Origin: Methylobacterium sp. 17Sr1-1 | GTDB lineage: Bacteria; Pseudomonadota; Alphaproteobacteria; Rhizobiales; Beijerinckiaceae | Assembly (NCBI RefSeq): GCF_003173775.1 | Contig: NZ_CP029552.1 | Coordinates: forward strand, 3,582,001 to 3,646,000 | Direction: 5' to 3' | Length of the DNA: 64,000 nucleotides | In this document: piece by piece, positions 19,118 to 27,105 of the stretch | Position numbering within the stretch: position 1 is the stretch's first letter | Layout of the letters: every line of letters starts with the position of its first letter | Notes under the pieces: generated by a model | Told to the model about the DNA's origin: nothing | Database searches by the model: none | Seen by the model: the letters and a program-made list of their open reading frames with translations, nothing else | Made by a program: the position numbers and the translations under genes

Positions 19118-19140
19118 TCCATGCACGATCCGTGCATGGA
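19118..19140. promoter_or_regulatory. palindromic operator between Lrp regulator and hpd
   Basis: TCCATGCACG and CGTGCATGGA form a perfect 10-bp inverted repeat around a 3-base centre (ATC). It starts 11 bases upstream of the regulator's ATG and lies 80 bases before the hpd start. Lrp/AsnC proteins bind such dyads, so it probably mediates autorepression and control of hpd. Confidence 0.6.
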
Positions 19141-19220
19141 GCCCGGGCCGGCGCCCGGATTTCGCACGCCCCGCGCGGGCCGTCCATGCTGTGATGCGGA
19201 TCATCAGCACGGAGGAAACG

Positions 19221-20348
19221 ATGGGCCCCTATCCGCACGACGCTCCCGCCGCCGAGGTCACCGCCCTGAACCCGATGGGCACCGACGGCTTCGAGTTCGT
19301 GGAATACGCCCATCCCGAGCCTCAGGCGCTGCACGACCTGTTCCGCGCCATGGGTTTTTCCGCCGTCGCGCGCCATCGCACCAAGGCGATCACGGTGTAT
19401 CGCCAGGGCGACGTGAACTACCTCGTCAACGAGGAGCCCGGCAGCCACGGCCACCGCTTCGTCGCCGCCCACGGCCCCTGCGCGCCGTCGATGGCGTTCC
19501 GCGTCGTCGACGCGAAGGCGGCTTTCGACCGCGCGGTGTCGCTGGGCGCCGAGCCCGCCGACCCGGCGGACGGGGCAAAGACCCTCGACGTGCCGGCGAT
19601 CAAGGGCATCGGCGGCTCGCTGCTCTACTTCGTGGAGACGTACGGCGCCAAGGGCTCGCCCTACGAGGCCGAGTTCGCGTGGCTCGCCGAGCGCGACCCG
19701 CGGCCGGAGGGGCTCGGCCTGTTCTACCTCGACCACCTGACCCACAACGTGCATCGCGGCCGCATGGGCGTCTGGGCCGGGTTCTACGAGAAGATCTTCA
19801 ACTTCCGGCAGATCCGCTACTTCGACATCGAGGGCAAGCAGACCGGCCTGTTCTCCAAGGCGCTGACCTCGCCCGACGGCAAGATCCGAATCCCGATCAA
19901 CGAATCGGCCGACGCGAAGAGCCAGATCGAGGAATACCTGCACGCCTATAACGGCGAGGGCATCCAGCACATCGCCTGCGGCTGCCGCGACATCTACGCG
20001 ACGATCGAGGCCCTGCGGGCCGGCGGCGTCGCCTTCATGCCCGCGCCGCCCTCGATCTACTACCGCCGCGTCGAGAGCCGCCTGCCCGGCCACGGCGAGC
20101 CGCTGGAGCGGATGGAGCGGAACGGCATCCTGATCGACGGCGAGGGCGTGGTCGAGGGCGGGATGACCAAGATCCTGCTGCAATTGTTCTCGGCCAACGC
20201 GATCGGGCCGATCTTCTTCGAGTTCATCCAGCGCAAAGGCGATGACGGCTTCGGCGAGGGCAACTTCAAGGCCCTGTTCGAATCGATCGAGGAGGACCAG
20301 ATCCGCCGCGGCGTGCTGACGGCGGGGGACGGTCGCGACGCGGCGTGA
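19221..20348 (+). CDS. hppD: 4-hydroxyphenylpyruvate dioxygenase
   Basis: A 375-residue non-haem iron dioxygenase converting 4-hydroxyphenylpyruvate to homogentisate in tyrosine breakdown. The iron ligands are visible: His172 in YLDHLTHNV, His250 in GIQHIACGC and Glu334 in IFFEFIQRKG. The C-terminal GFGEGNFKALFESIE is the conserved gate helix. The ATG at 19221 follows a good ribosome-binding site (GGAGGA, 19211-19216). Upstream codons from 19194 in the same frame are less likely. No homogentisate dioxygenase gene is adjacent. Confidence 0.96.
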   Translation: MGPYPHDAPAAEVTALNPMGTDGFEFVEYAHPEPQALHDLFRAMGFSAVARHRTKAITVYRQGDVNYLVNEEPGSHGHRFVAAHGPCAPSMAFRVVDAKAAFDRAVSLGAEPADPADGAKTLDVPAIKGIGGSLLYFVETYGAKGSPYEAEFAWLAERDPRPEGLGLFYLDHLTHNVHRGRMGVWAGFYEKIFNFRQIRYFDIEGKQTGLFSKALTSPDGKIRIPINESADAKSQIEEYLHAYNGEGIQHIACGCRDIYATIEALRAGGVAFMPAPPSIYYRRVESRLPGHGEPLERMERNGILIDGEGVVEGGMTKILLQLFSANAIGPIFFEFIQRKGDDGFGEGNFKALFESIEEDQIRRGVLTAGDGRDAA

Positions 20349-20984
20349 TGCGTCTCCTGCCCGAAGAGGCCGCCTGATCCGAGAGGGTGCCGGGCCGCAT
20401 CGACGCTGGGCCGGCACAGTGTTCTCGTAAGCCACCACCGCCCTTTCCCGGACGACTGAAACGAAGTGGAAGGAGATCCAGGATCCAGCACGAGAAGTCG
20501 CGAAGCGTCTGCTTGTCTGTGATGGTGCAACATCCAGAGCCGCTTCGCGGCGAGTCTTTGTGCTGGATCCCGGATCTCCTTCCGCTGACGCTCCAGTCGT
20601 CCGGGAAAGGGCGGGGGTGTACCATGGAAGCCGGTCTGTGCCTGGCCGCGACAACGCACGGGCAGACAGGCTGTGTTCCGCCCTCTGTCACGCTGCCTTG
20701 CTCCGTGGCGCGAGGCTGACGGCAAGTAAACGCGTGGCCTCTCCCTCGGCGGGCGAACGCATCCGCTGCTTATTCGATTTAGAATAATCCTGACATTCGG
20801 CCGGCCGACAGCACCGCCACCCCTCCCGGCCCACCCTGTCCTTTCCCCGCCGGACCACTCCCCGCCGGAGCGGCCCTTTGGCACGCGCCGTGACCTTGTC
20901 GCGCCCGCGCTTTCCCGCGTATCAGGACCGCGCGCGCCGCGCCGGCTGCGCCCCACCCCCGCCGGCCAGATCCGTCCCACCGAC
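20349..20984. other. gene-free interval with large palindrome
   Basis: No credible gene is seen in these 636 bases. They hold the nested hairpin at 20439-20613. A second, AT-rich perfect dyad lies at 20770-20787 (TTATTC, six bases, GAATAA), containing a TTTAGAA stretch that resembles half of an Irr/ICE box. The rest is plain GC-rich sequence leading to the ABC exporter. Confidence 0.6.
20439..20613. repeat. 175-bp nested imperfect palindrome (MITE-like)
   Basis: The arms at 20439-20491 and 20560-20613 match over about 53 bases with one variable patch of about nine bases and one mismatch. Both share CGCCCTTTCCCGGACGACTG at the outside and GGATCCAGCAC at the inside. The loop itself folds again through CGCGAAGCG / CGCTTCGCG. 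No target duplication is obvious. It may be a non-autonomous mobile element or a structured RNA. Confidence 0.65.
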
Positions 20985-22712
20985 ATGCTCAAGGCCTTCC
21001 TCGCCTATTACCGGCCGTACCGGACCCTGTTCCTCGTCGATTTCGGCTGCGCCATCCTGTCGGGCCTGCTCGAGCTCGGATTCCCGATGGCGGTGAAGGC
21101 CTTCGTCGACGTGCTGCTGCCGCAGCAGGACTGGAGCCTGATCCTGCTCGCGGCCGTGGGGCTCGCGGCGCTCTACGTCGCGAATGCGGGGCTGATGGTG
21201 GTGGTGACCTACTGGGGTCACGTGCTCGGCATCAACATCGAGACCACGATGCGGGCCCGCGCCTTCGACCACCTGCAGACGCTGTCCTTCCGCTTCTTCG
21301 ACAACCAGAAGACCGGCCACCTCGTCGCCCGCGTCACGAAGGACCTGGAGGAGATCGGCGAGGTCGCCCATCACGGGCCCGAGGACCTGTTCATCGCCGT
21401 GATGACGCTCGTCGGCGCCTTCGGGCTGATGCTCACCGTCCACCCGCCGCTGGCGCTGATGACCGCCGCGATCCTGCCGGTCATCGCCTTCGTCACCGTG
21501 CGCTACGGCGGCCGCATGACCCGGAACTGGCAAGCGCAGTACGGCCGCGTCGGCGCCTTCAACGCCCGCATCGAGGAGAATGTCGGCGGCATCCGGGTGG
21601 TGAAGGCCTTCGCCAACGAGGCGCACGAGCGCCGCCTGTTCGCCGCCGACAACGAGCGCTACCGCGCCACCAAGCTCGACGCCTACAAGATCATGGCGGC
21701 GAGCCTGTCGCTCAACTACCTCGGCATGCGCCTCGTCCAGATCGTCGTGCTGCTCGGCGGCGCGGCCTACGTGGTGCGGGGCGATCTCAGCCCCGGCGGC
21801 TTCGTCGGCTTCCTGCTCCTCGTCGGGGTGTTCTACCGGCCGCTGGAGAAGATCAGCGCGGTGGTCGAGACGTATCCCAAAGGAATAGCGGGCTTCCGCC
21901 GCTACATGGCGCTGCTCGCCACCGCCCCCGACATCGTCGACCGGCCGGGCGCGATCCCCGCGCCCGCGTTCCGCGGCGAGATCCGCTTCGAGGGCGTGCA
22001 TTTCGGCTACGGCGACGGACGGCCGGTGCTGGACGGGGTCGACCTCGCGGTGGGTGCGGGCGAGACTGTCGCCTTCGTCGGTCCGTCGGGGGCCGGCAAG
22101 ACCACCCTGTGCTCCCTGGTGCCGCGCTTCTACGACGTCGAGGCCGGGCGCATCACCATCGACGGGCACGACATCCGCGACCTGACCCTGGCGTCGCTGC
22201 GCAGCCAGATCGGCATCGTGCAGCAGGACGTCTTTCTGTTCGCCGGCACGATCCGCGAGAACATCGCCTACGGCCGGCTCGACGCGAGCGAGGCCGAGAT
22301 CGTCGAGGCGGCGCACCGCGCCCGACTCGACGCCCTGATCGCGATGCTGCCCGACGGCCTCGACACGGTGGTGGGCGAGCGCGGCGTCAAGCTCTCCGGC
22401 GGGCAGAAGCAGCGCCTGGCGATCGCCCGGGTGTTCCTGAAGAATCCGCCGGTCCTGATCCTCGACGAGGCGACCTCGGCGCTCGACACCGAGACCGAGC
22501 GCGAGATCCAGCAGGCGCTCGCAGAGCTGACGGAAGGCCGGACCACCCTCGTCATCGCCCACCGCCTCGCCACCATCCGGCACGCCGACCGCATCGCCGT
22601 GGTGTCGAACGGGCGCATCCTGGAGCAGGGCTCGCACGAGGCGCTCGTCGCGGCGAACGGCGCCTACCGGCGCCTGCACGCGGCGCAGGCCGGGATCGTC
22701 GCGGCCGAGTAG
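20985..22712 (+). CDS. ABC transporter, fused membrane and ATP-binding domains (MsbA-like exporter)
   Basis: A 575-residue half-transporter. An N-terminal six-helix membrane domain (about 1-320, with NQKTGHLVARVTKDLEEI in a coupling region) precedes the nucleotide-binding domain. That domain has Walker A GPSGAGKTT, the Q-loop QQDVFLFAGT, signature LSGGQKQR, Walker B VLILDEATS and the switch His in VIAHRLATI. Homodimers of this class export lipids, peptides or drugs; the substrate is not evident. It ends two bases before a convergent small gene. Confidence 0.93.
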   Translation: MLKAFLAYYRPYRTLFLVDFGCAILSGLLELGFPMAVKAFVDVLLPQQDWSLILLAAVGLAALYVANAGLMVVVTYWGHVLGINIETTMRARAFDHLQTLSFRFFDNQKTGHLVARVTKDLEEIGEVAHHGPEDLFIAVMTLVGAFGLMLTVHPPLALMTAAILPVIAFVTVRYGGRMTRNWQAQYGRVGAFNARIEENVGGIRVVKAFANEAHERRLFAADNERYRATKLDAYKIMAASLSLNYLGMRLVQIVVLLGGAAYVVRGDLSPGGFVGFLLLVGVFYRPLEKISAVVETYPKGIAGFRRYMALLATAPDIVDRPGAIPAPAFRGEIRFEGVHFGYGDGRPVLDGVDLAVGAGETVAFVGPSGAGKTTLCSLVPRFYDVEAGRITIDGHDIRDLTLASLRSQIGIVQQDVFLFAGTIRENIAYGRLDASEAEIVEAAHRARLDALIAMLPDGLDTVVGERGVKLSGGQKQRLAIARVFLKNPPVLILDEATSALDTETEREIQQALAELTEGRTTLVIAHRLATIRHADRIAVVSNGRILEQGSHEALVAANGAYRRLHAAQAGIVAAE

Positions 22713-22713
22713 T

Positions 22714-23010
22714 TCAGTGCGCGGCGGTGTGCAGCGCCCAGACGTCTTCCTCGACGTCGAGCAGGGTCTCGTGCACCTGCCGCCCCAGGGCAAGTGCCGC
22801 CTCGTCGGTCGCCGCCGCGCCGCTGAAGCGGGCGATGGTCGCGAGCGATTCGACCGACAGCGCCTGCCGGAAGCGCGCGAAGCCGCCCGGACACTCCGCC
22901 TCGTAGGACAGGGCGAGGTCGCGCAGGACGTGCGCGAGCAGTTCCGCGGCGCGGGGAGGGGTGGGGGGACGACCCTTGGCGGCCGTCGTCGTGTCATATG
23001 TCAGGATCAT
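22714..23010 (-). CDS. hypothetical protein (98 aa)
   Basis: A soluble, helical 98-residue protein (AAELLAHVLRDLALSYEAEC, then ATDEAALALGRQVHETLLDV). There is no signal peptide or metal-binding cluster, and I do not recognise the family. The frame shows GC3-rich codon use like its neighbours and ends right at the ABC exporter's stop, in convergent orientation. The ribosome-binding site before the ATG at 23010 is weak. The 60 bases upstream are AT-rich and promoter-like. Confidence 0.55.
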   Translation of the reverse strand: MILTYDTTTAAKGRPPTPPRAAELLAHVLRDLALSYEAECPGGFARFRQALSVESLATIARFSGAAATDEAALALGRQVHETLLDVEEDVWALHTAAH

Positions 23011-23759
23011 GCGCGCACAGGTAGTACTTGATCTATGTTAGAAACATTCGGACTTACAGCCTAGGCCTTATGGCGTAGCACGCGCGCAAAGACGTCGCTG
23101 CCCTTGACGTAGCGAAGGCGGCCCGTCTCGGAACGGGTCGCGCAGGGTTTCGTCCGCCGCTATCCGCCACGGCGCACCGTCGCGCGCAACAACAAATGAG
23201 ATATAGTATTTGGATCGCGCCCCGGATCGGCGGCATGCCGCTGGTGAAGGATTGGACCGCCGGCCCGGCCGGCCGGGCTCCACGATGCCTGCGGCCGGTC
23301 GAGGCTCGCATAGACCGGGCGCCGTCGTCGGAGAGATCGTCGGGCTTCGTGATGTGAGCCGACCGAGCGGAGGGCTCCTGCGGCCCTCATCTCTCCCGCG
23401 ACGACCTCCAGCACCGTGTGGCCCGTTCGTCGAAGGCGTGGATCCAGCCGGAATCCTCGGGACAGCGCGTCATCCGGGCGTCGCACGGCTTGCCTGTCGC
23501 GGGGGCGGCCGCCCAGCGGCACCGCCCGGCCGCGGTGCTGGCGCCGAAAACGGGATCGGTAACGGGGACGCCTCAGCGCTGGCTCTGGGGCCGGCTTCGA
23601 GCATCTCGAATCACCGCCGGGTGATTCGGACTAGAGAGCTTCGCGATCGCGTTGCAATCGCGAAGCTCTCTAAGTCTTCGTTTTGTCGCACTTTCTTCGA
23701 CGAACCGGTATCCACTTCGTCAAAAAAATGCTCTGGCCCCCGCGCGGGGGAAGGGAGCG
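23011..23759. other. gene-poor interval with hairpins
   Basis: No convincing gene is seen. A 53-codon frame at 23198 (MRYSIWIAPRIGG...) lacks a ribosome-binding site. The right part has a small 8-bp dyad (23608-23627), the strong hairpin at 23633-23671 and a repeat shared with 39831-39854. Confidence 0.5.
23633..23721. repeat. hairpin plus dispersed repeat behind the aromatic transporter
   Basis: AGAGAGCTTCGCGAT and its exact complement (23633-23647 / 23657-23671) enclose a 9-base loop. About 25 bases on, 23697-23721 holds a sequence whose reverse complement recurs at 39831-39854 before aceF, with three differences. This indicates a dispersed intergenic family. The position, about 90 bases past the transporter stop, also suits transcript ending. 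Confidence 0.6.
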
Positions 23760-25106
23760 TCAGGTGCTCTGGAGCGCCGGAGCGAGGCGGGCCGCCGGGG
23801 TGCCGAGCCGGCCCTTGAGCAGGATGCTGCCCGCCGCGGCCAGCGCCGGCACGGCGACGATGCCGAAGGTCGCCGGCAGGCCGTAGCCGAGGCCGATGAG
23901 CGAGGCGCCGATCGTCGAGCCGACCACCGAGCCGACCCGGCCGACGGCGTTGGCCCAGGCGACGCCGGTGGCGCGGTTCGCCGTCGGGTAGGTGCCGGCC
24001 GCGAGCGCGTTGATGCCGATCTGCGAGCCGGCGACGCAGAAGCCGGCGCCGAACACCGCCGCCACCAGGAGGGTGACCGAGCCGGTGGAACTGCCGATCA
24101 GCGCCACGAAGCCGGCCGCCGCGAGGTAGGACAGGCCCAGCACCGCGTGCGGGTTCACCCGGTCCATCAGCGCGCCGAGCACGAGGCCGCCGACGGTGCC
24201 GCCGGTGGCGAGCATGACCGTGACGAGCGAGGCTTCCTTGAGGGTGAGCCCCGCGCTGCTGATGATGGTGGGGAGCCAGCTCGACAGCAGGTAGAAGATC
24301 AGCAGGCTCATGAAGAACGTCACCCACAGGCACAGCGTGCTGGCGACGAGGCCGGGCTGGAACAGCTGGCCGATCGGCGAGGCCTTCGGCTTGGCGATGC
24401 CCGTGAAGGTGGCGCCGGAGAAATCCTCCGCGGGTGCGATGCGCTCGAGGAGCCGGGCGACCGCCTCGGCCGGGGCCTGCTTGAGCACGAGGAAGCGGGC
24501 CGATTCCGGCAGGCCGAGGGCCAGCGCCGGCACGAGAGCGAGCGGCAGCACGCCGCCGATCACCAGCACCGAGGCCCAGCCGTGGTCGGCGATCAGGTGC
24601 GCCGCCGCGAAGCCGCCGAGCGCCGAGCCGACGGTGAAGCCGCAGAACATCGCCATGGTGAGGAAGGAGCGGCGATGCTCGGGGCAGTATTCGGAGGTCA
24701 GCGTGATGGCGTTCGGCATCGCGCCGCCCAAGCCCAGCCCGGTGATGAAGCGCAGCACCGTCAGCATCTCGATCGAGGTCGACCAGGCCGAGGCGAGGCT
24801 GGCGAGACCGAAGAAGGCGGTGGTGACGACGAGCATCGCCTTGCGGCCGACCCGGTCGGCGAGCGGCCCGAACAGGAAGGCGCCGATCATCAGGCCGAAC
24901 AGCCCGGCGCCGAACAGCGGCGCGAGCTGGCTCTGCGTCACGCCCCACTGGGCCCGCAGGGCCGGGGCGATGTAGCCGATCGCGGCGGTGTCGAACCCGT
25001 CGATCGCGACGACGAGGAAGCACAGGAGCACGATCCGCACCTGGAAGCGGGAGACCCCGTGGCGGTTGATGACGTCCTGGACGTCGAGGCTGCGTGGATT
25101 GGGCAT
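23760..25106 (-). CDS. MFS aromatic acid transporter (AAHS family, BenK/PcaK-like)
   Basis: A 448-residue 12-helix permease. The first-loop motif is GPLADRVGRKAML and helix 1 has VVAIDGFDTAAIGYIAP. That 'DGxDtaxxG' pattern is the mark of aromatic acid:H+ symporters such as PcaK and BenK. A second conserved GRKA-type loop (DRVNPHAVLG) lies mid-protein. As the last gene of the benzoate cluster it most likely imports benzoate or cis,cis-muconate by proton symport. It is separated from catC by 288 bases holding a pair of REP palindromes. Confidence 0.9.
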   Translation of the reverse strand: MPNPRSLDVQDVINRHGVSRFQVRIVLLCFLVVAIDGFDTAAIGYIAPALRAQWGVTQSQLAPLFGAGLFGLMIGAFLFGPLADRVGRKAMLVVTTAFFGLASLASAWSTSIEMLTVLRFITGLGLGGAMPNAITLTSEYCPEHRRSFLTMAMFCGFTVGSALGGFAAAHLIADHGWASVLVIGGVLPLALVPALALGLPESARFLVLKQAPAEAVARLLERIAPAEDFSGATFTGIAKPKASPIGQLFQPGLVASTLCLWVTFFMSLLIFYLLSSWLPTIISSAGLTLKEASLVTVMLATGGTVGGLVLGALMDRVNPHAVLGLSYLAAAGFVALIGSSTGSVTLLVAAVFGAGFCVAGSQIGINALAAGTYPTANRATGVAWANAVGRVGSVVGSTIGASLIGLGYGLPATFGIVAVPALAAAGSILLKGRLGTPAARLAPALQST

Positions 25107-25207
25107 GGGTTGGGTTCCTCCTGAAAGATTTGTTTGGGTTTTCTCGATCTTGCGCCGGGCAGCGTCGGGACCTGTTCGAGGTAATCGACAGATCTTTCAC
25201 ACTCCGG

Positions 25208-25347
25208 GTCATCCCGGGGCCGCGCAGCGGAGCCCGGGATCCAGAAACGCGGAGCTTTCAGAACCGAGCGGGCCGCGTTCCACTTGGTTCGGCACCCCCT
25301 GCGCGTCTGGATCCCGGGTTCTCGCCTTCGGCGAGCCCCGGGATGAC
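25208..25347. repeat. paired REP-like palindromes between catC and transporter
   Basis: Copies of the window's main REP family face each other at 25208-25240 and 25311-25347, about 70 bases apart. They share CCCGGGATCCAGA-type inner ends. The pair lies inside the presumed ben-cat transcript and could stabilise or attenuate the message before the transporter gene. Confidence 0.75.
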
Positions 25348-25394
25348 CCGGAGGGTGGCAGGGGCGGGGGTTGGCTGGCCCCGTCTCTTCTCGC

Positions 25395-25673
25395 TCAGCC
25401 GAGCGCCGACGGATGCCGCGCGAGCGGGGTCACGCGCATCGTCATGAACGGGAACAGCGGCAGTCCGGACAGGATGTCGTGCAGTTCGTCGTGGCTCTCG
25501 ACGTCGAACACGCTGATGTTGGCGTAGCGCCCCGCGACCCGCCACAGGTGGCGCCACTTGCCCTGGCTCTGGAGGTCCTGGGCGCGGGCCCTCTCCTCGG
25601 CCTTCAGCGTGGCGACATGATCGGGGTCGAGGCCGTGCGGGATCGCGACGTCCATCTCGACGCAGTACAGCAT
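25395..25673 (-). CDS. catC: muconolactone delta-isomerase
   Basis: A 92-residue protein matching CatC. It starts MLYCVEMDVAIP, has a helix EERARAQDLQSQGKW with WRVAGRYANISVFDVES, and ends LPLFPFMTMRVTPLARHPS. The decameric enzyme converts muconolactone to 3-oxoadipate enol-lactone in the catechol ortho-cleavage path. It begins four bases after the catB stop, so the pair is co-transcribed. Confidence 0.95.
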   Translation of the reverse strand: MLYCVEMDVAIPHGLDPDHVATLKAEERARAQDLQSQGKWRHLWRVAGRYANISVFDVESHDELHDILSGLPLFPFMTMRVTPLARHPSALG

Positions 25674-25677
25674 GGGA

Positions 25678-26847
25678 TCAGCTCCGGGCGTAGTGGCGCA
25701 GCTTGTCGGGATCGAGGGTCACGCCGAGGCCGGGGCCGTCGGGCAGGTGCACCGCGAAGTCGTGGAAGGCCAGCGGCTCGGCGACGAGGTCGCCGGTGAG
25801 GATCTGCGGCCCGAAATGCTCGCACCCCCAGGCGAGATCGCGCAGGCCCGCGAAGGCATGGAGATGCGCCGCGGCGCCGACCGAGCTCTCGAGCAGGCAG
25901 CCGCCGTAGAGCCCGATGCCGGCGGCCTCCGCCACCGCCGCGACCTTGTGCAGGCCGATCAGGCCGCCATGCTTGACGAGCTTGAGCGAGACCGCGTCCG
26001 CCGCAGCGGCCTCGGCCACCGCCAGCATGTCGTGGGCGGTGAACACGCACTCGTCGGCGAGCAGCGGCGGCCCGTCGTCCCGCGCCCGCAGGCGGCCCAT
26101 CCCGGCGATGTTCCAGGCCGGCAGCGGCTGCTCGACCAGCGCGATGCCGAGATCGGCCAGACGCGGCAGGCAGCGGCGGGCGGTGGCCTCGTCCCAGGCC
26201 TGGTTGGCGTCCACGATGAGCGTCGCGCGGTCGGCGAGCGCCGTCGACAAGCGGGCGAGCCGCGCGAGGTCGGCCTCCGGCGCGAGCGCGCCGATCTTGA
26301 TCTTGAAAGTGCGGTGGAGCCGCGCCGCGAGCTTCCCCTCGGCCTCCGCGATCTCCTGGTCGGGATCGCCGGAGGCGAGCGTCCACAGGACAGGGAAGCT
26401 CGTGCGCACCGCCCCACCCAGGAGGGCGGCGACCGGCAGGCCGAGGCTCTGGCCCACGGCGTCGAACAGGGCGGTCTCCAGCGCCGCCTTGGCGGCGTTG
26501 TTGCGCTTGGCCGCGGCGTCGAGGCGCTCGCCGGCGGTGACGAAGCGGTCGGCCGGCTGCCCGATCAGGGCGGGGGCGAGATAGGCGTCGATGGTGGCCT
26601 TGATGCCCTCGACGCTCTCCTCGCTCCAGCGCGGTCCGCCCAGGGTCGCCGCCTCGCCGATGCCTTCGACGCCGTTGGCGAGGCGGAGCTGGACGATGAC
26701 GTAGCTCTGCGCGGTGACCGAGGTCTGGGAGAGCTTGTGCTTCCGCACGGTGGGGACGTCGACGATCGTGGTGCGGATCCCGGTGACCGTGAGGTCTCGG
26801 TCCGGCGCATGGCGCACGGCGTCGTGGAGCTGGTTCTTGGCGAGCAT
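25678..26847 (-). CDS. catB: muconate cycloisomerase
   Basis: A 389-residue enolase-superfamily enzyme turning cis,cis-muconate into muconolactone. The N-terminal cap has GIGEAATLGGPRWSEES. The barrel carries KIKIG (KxK-type catalytic lysine), VDANQAWDE and ADECVF metal ligands, and SLKLVKHGGL. Length and motifs equal CatB. The ATG at 26847 follows a region of palindromes; longer upstream reading in this frame runs into that repeat and is not coding. It lies between catA and catC. Confidence 0.95.
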   Translation of the reverse strand: MLAKNQLHDAVRHAPDRDLTVTGIRTTIVDVPTVRKHKLSQTSVTAQSYVIVQLRLANGVEGIGEAATLGGPRWSEESVEGIKATIDAYLAPALIGQPADRFVTAGERLDAAAKRNNAAKAALETALFDAVGQSLGLPVAALLGGAVRTSFPVLWTLASGDPDQEIAEAEGKLAARLHRTFKIKIGALAPEADLARLARLSTALADRATLIVDANQAWDEATARRCLPRLADLGIALVEQPLPAWNIAGMGRLRARDDGPPLLADECVFTAHDMLAVAEAAAADAVSLKLVKHGGLIGLHKVAAVAEAAGIGLYGGCLLESSVGAAAHLHAFAGLRDLAWGCEHFGPQILTGDLVAEPLAFHDFAVHLPDGPGLGVTLDPDKLRHYARS

Positions 26848-26923
26848 GGGGTATCTCGGGAATGTGTGGGGCTGGATAGCCAGGGGGGCTGGGTGGCCAG
26901 GGTGGTGCCTCCGGCGCAGTCCC

Positions 26924-27092
26924 AACCCTCCCCCTCTGCGGGGGAGGGTGCCCCACGGAGTGGGGCGGGAGAGGGGACGCCGCTTCCGGAGAGGTTGCGA
27001 CCATCGTGAAGGGCGCCACATCCGGCACCGTCGCGCTGCCCCTCTCCCGGCCTACTTCGTAGGCCACCCTCCCCCGCAGAGGGGGGAGGGTT
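26924..27092. repeat. modular multi-hairpin element between catA and catB
   Basis: Outer arms at 26924-26949 and 27066-27092 are inverted copies differing by one base. Inside each is a small perfect hairpin of different sequence: GCCCCAC-GGA-GTGGGGC (26950-26966) and GGCCTAC-TTC-GTAGGCC (27049-27065). Next come 11-bp inner arms, CGGGAGAGGGG (26966-26976) and its exact complement (27039-27049). The order outer arm, hairpin, inner arm, centre, inner arm, hairpin, outer arm is repeated at 36330-36534. Confidence 0.75.
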
Positions 27093-27105
27093 CGGGCGTC
27101 GCGTC

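Noticed and set aside
23198..23359. 53-codon frame MRYSIWIAPRIGG...
   Set aside because: No ribosome-binding site and no similarity I can name; left as unannotated sequence.
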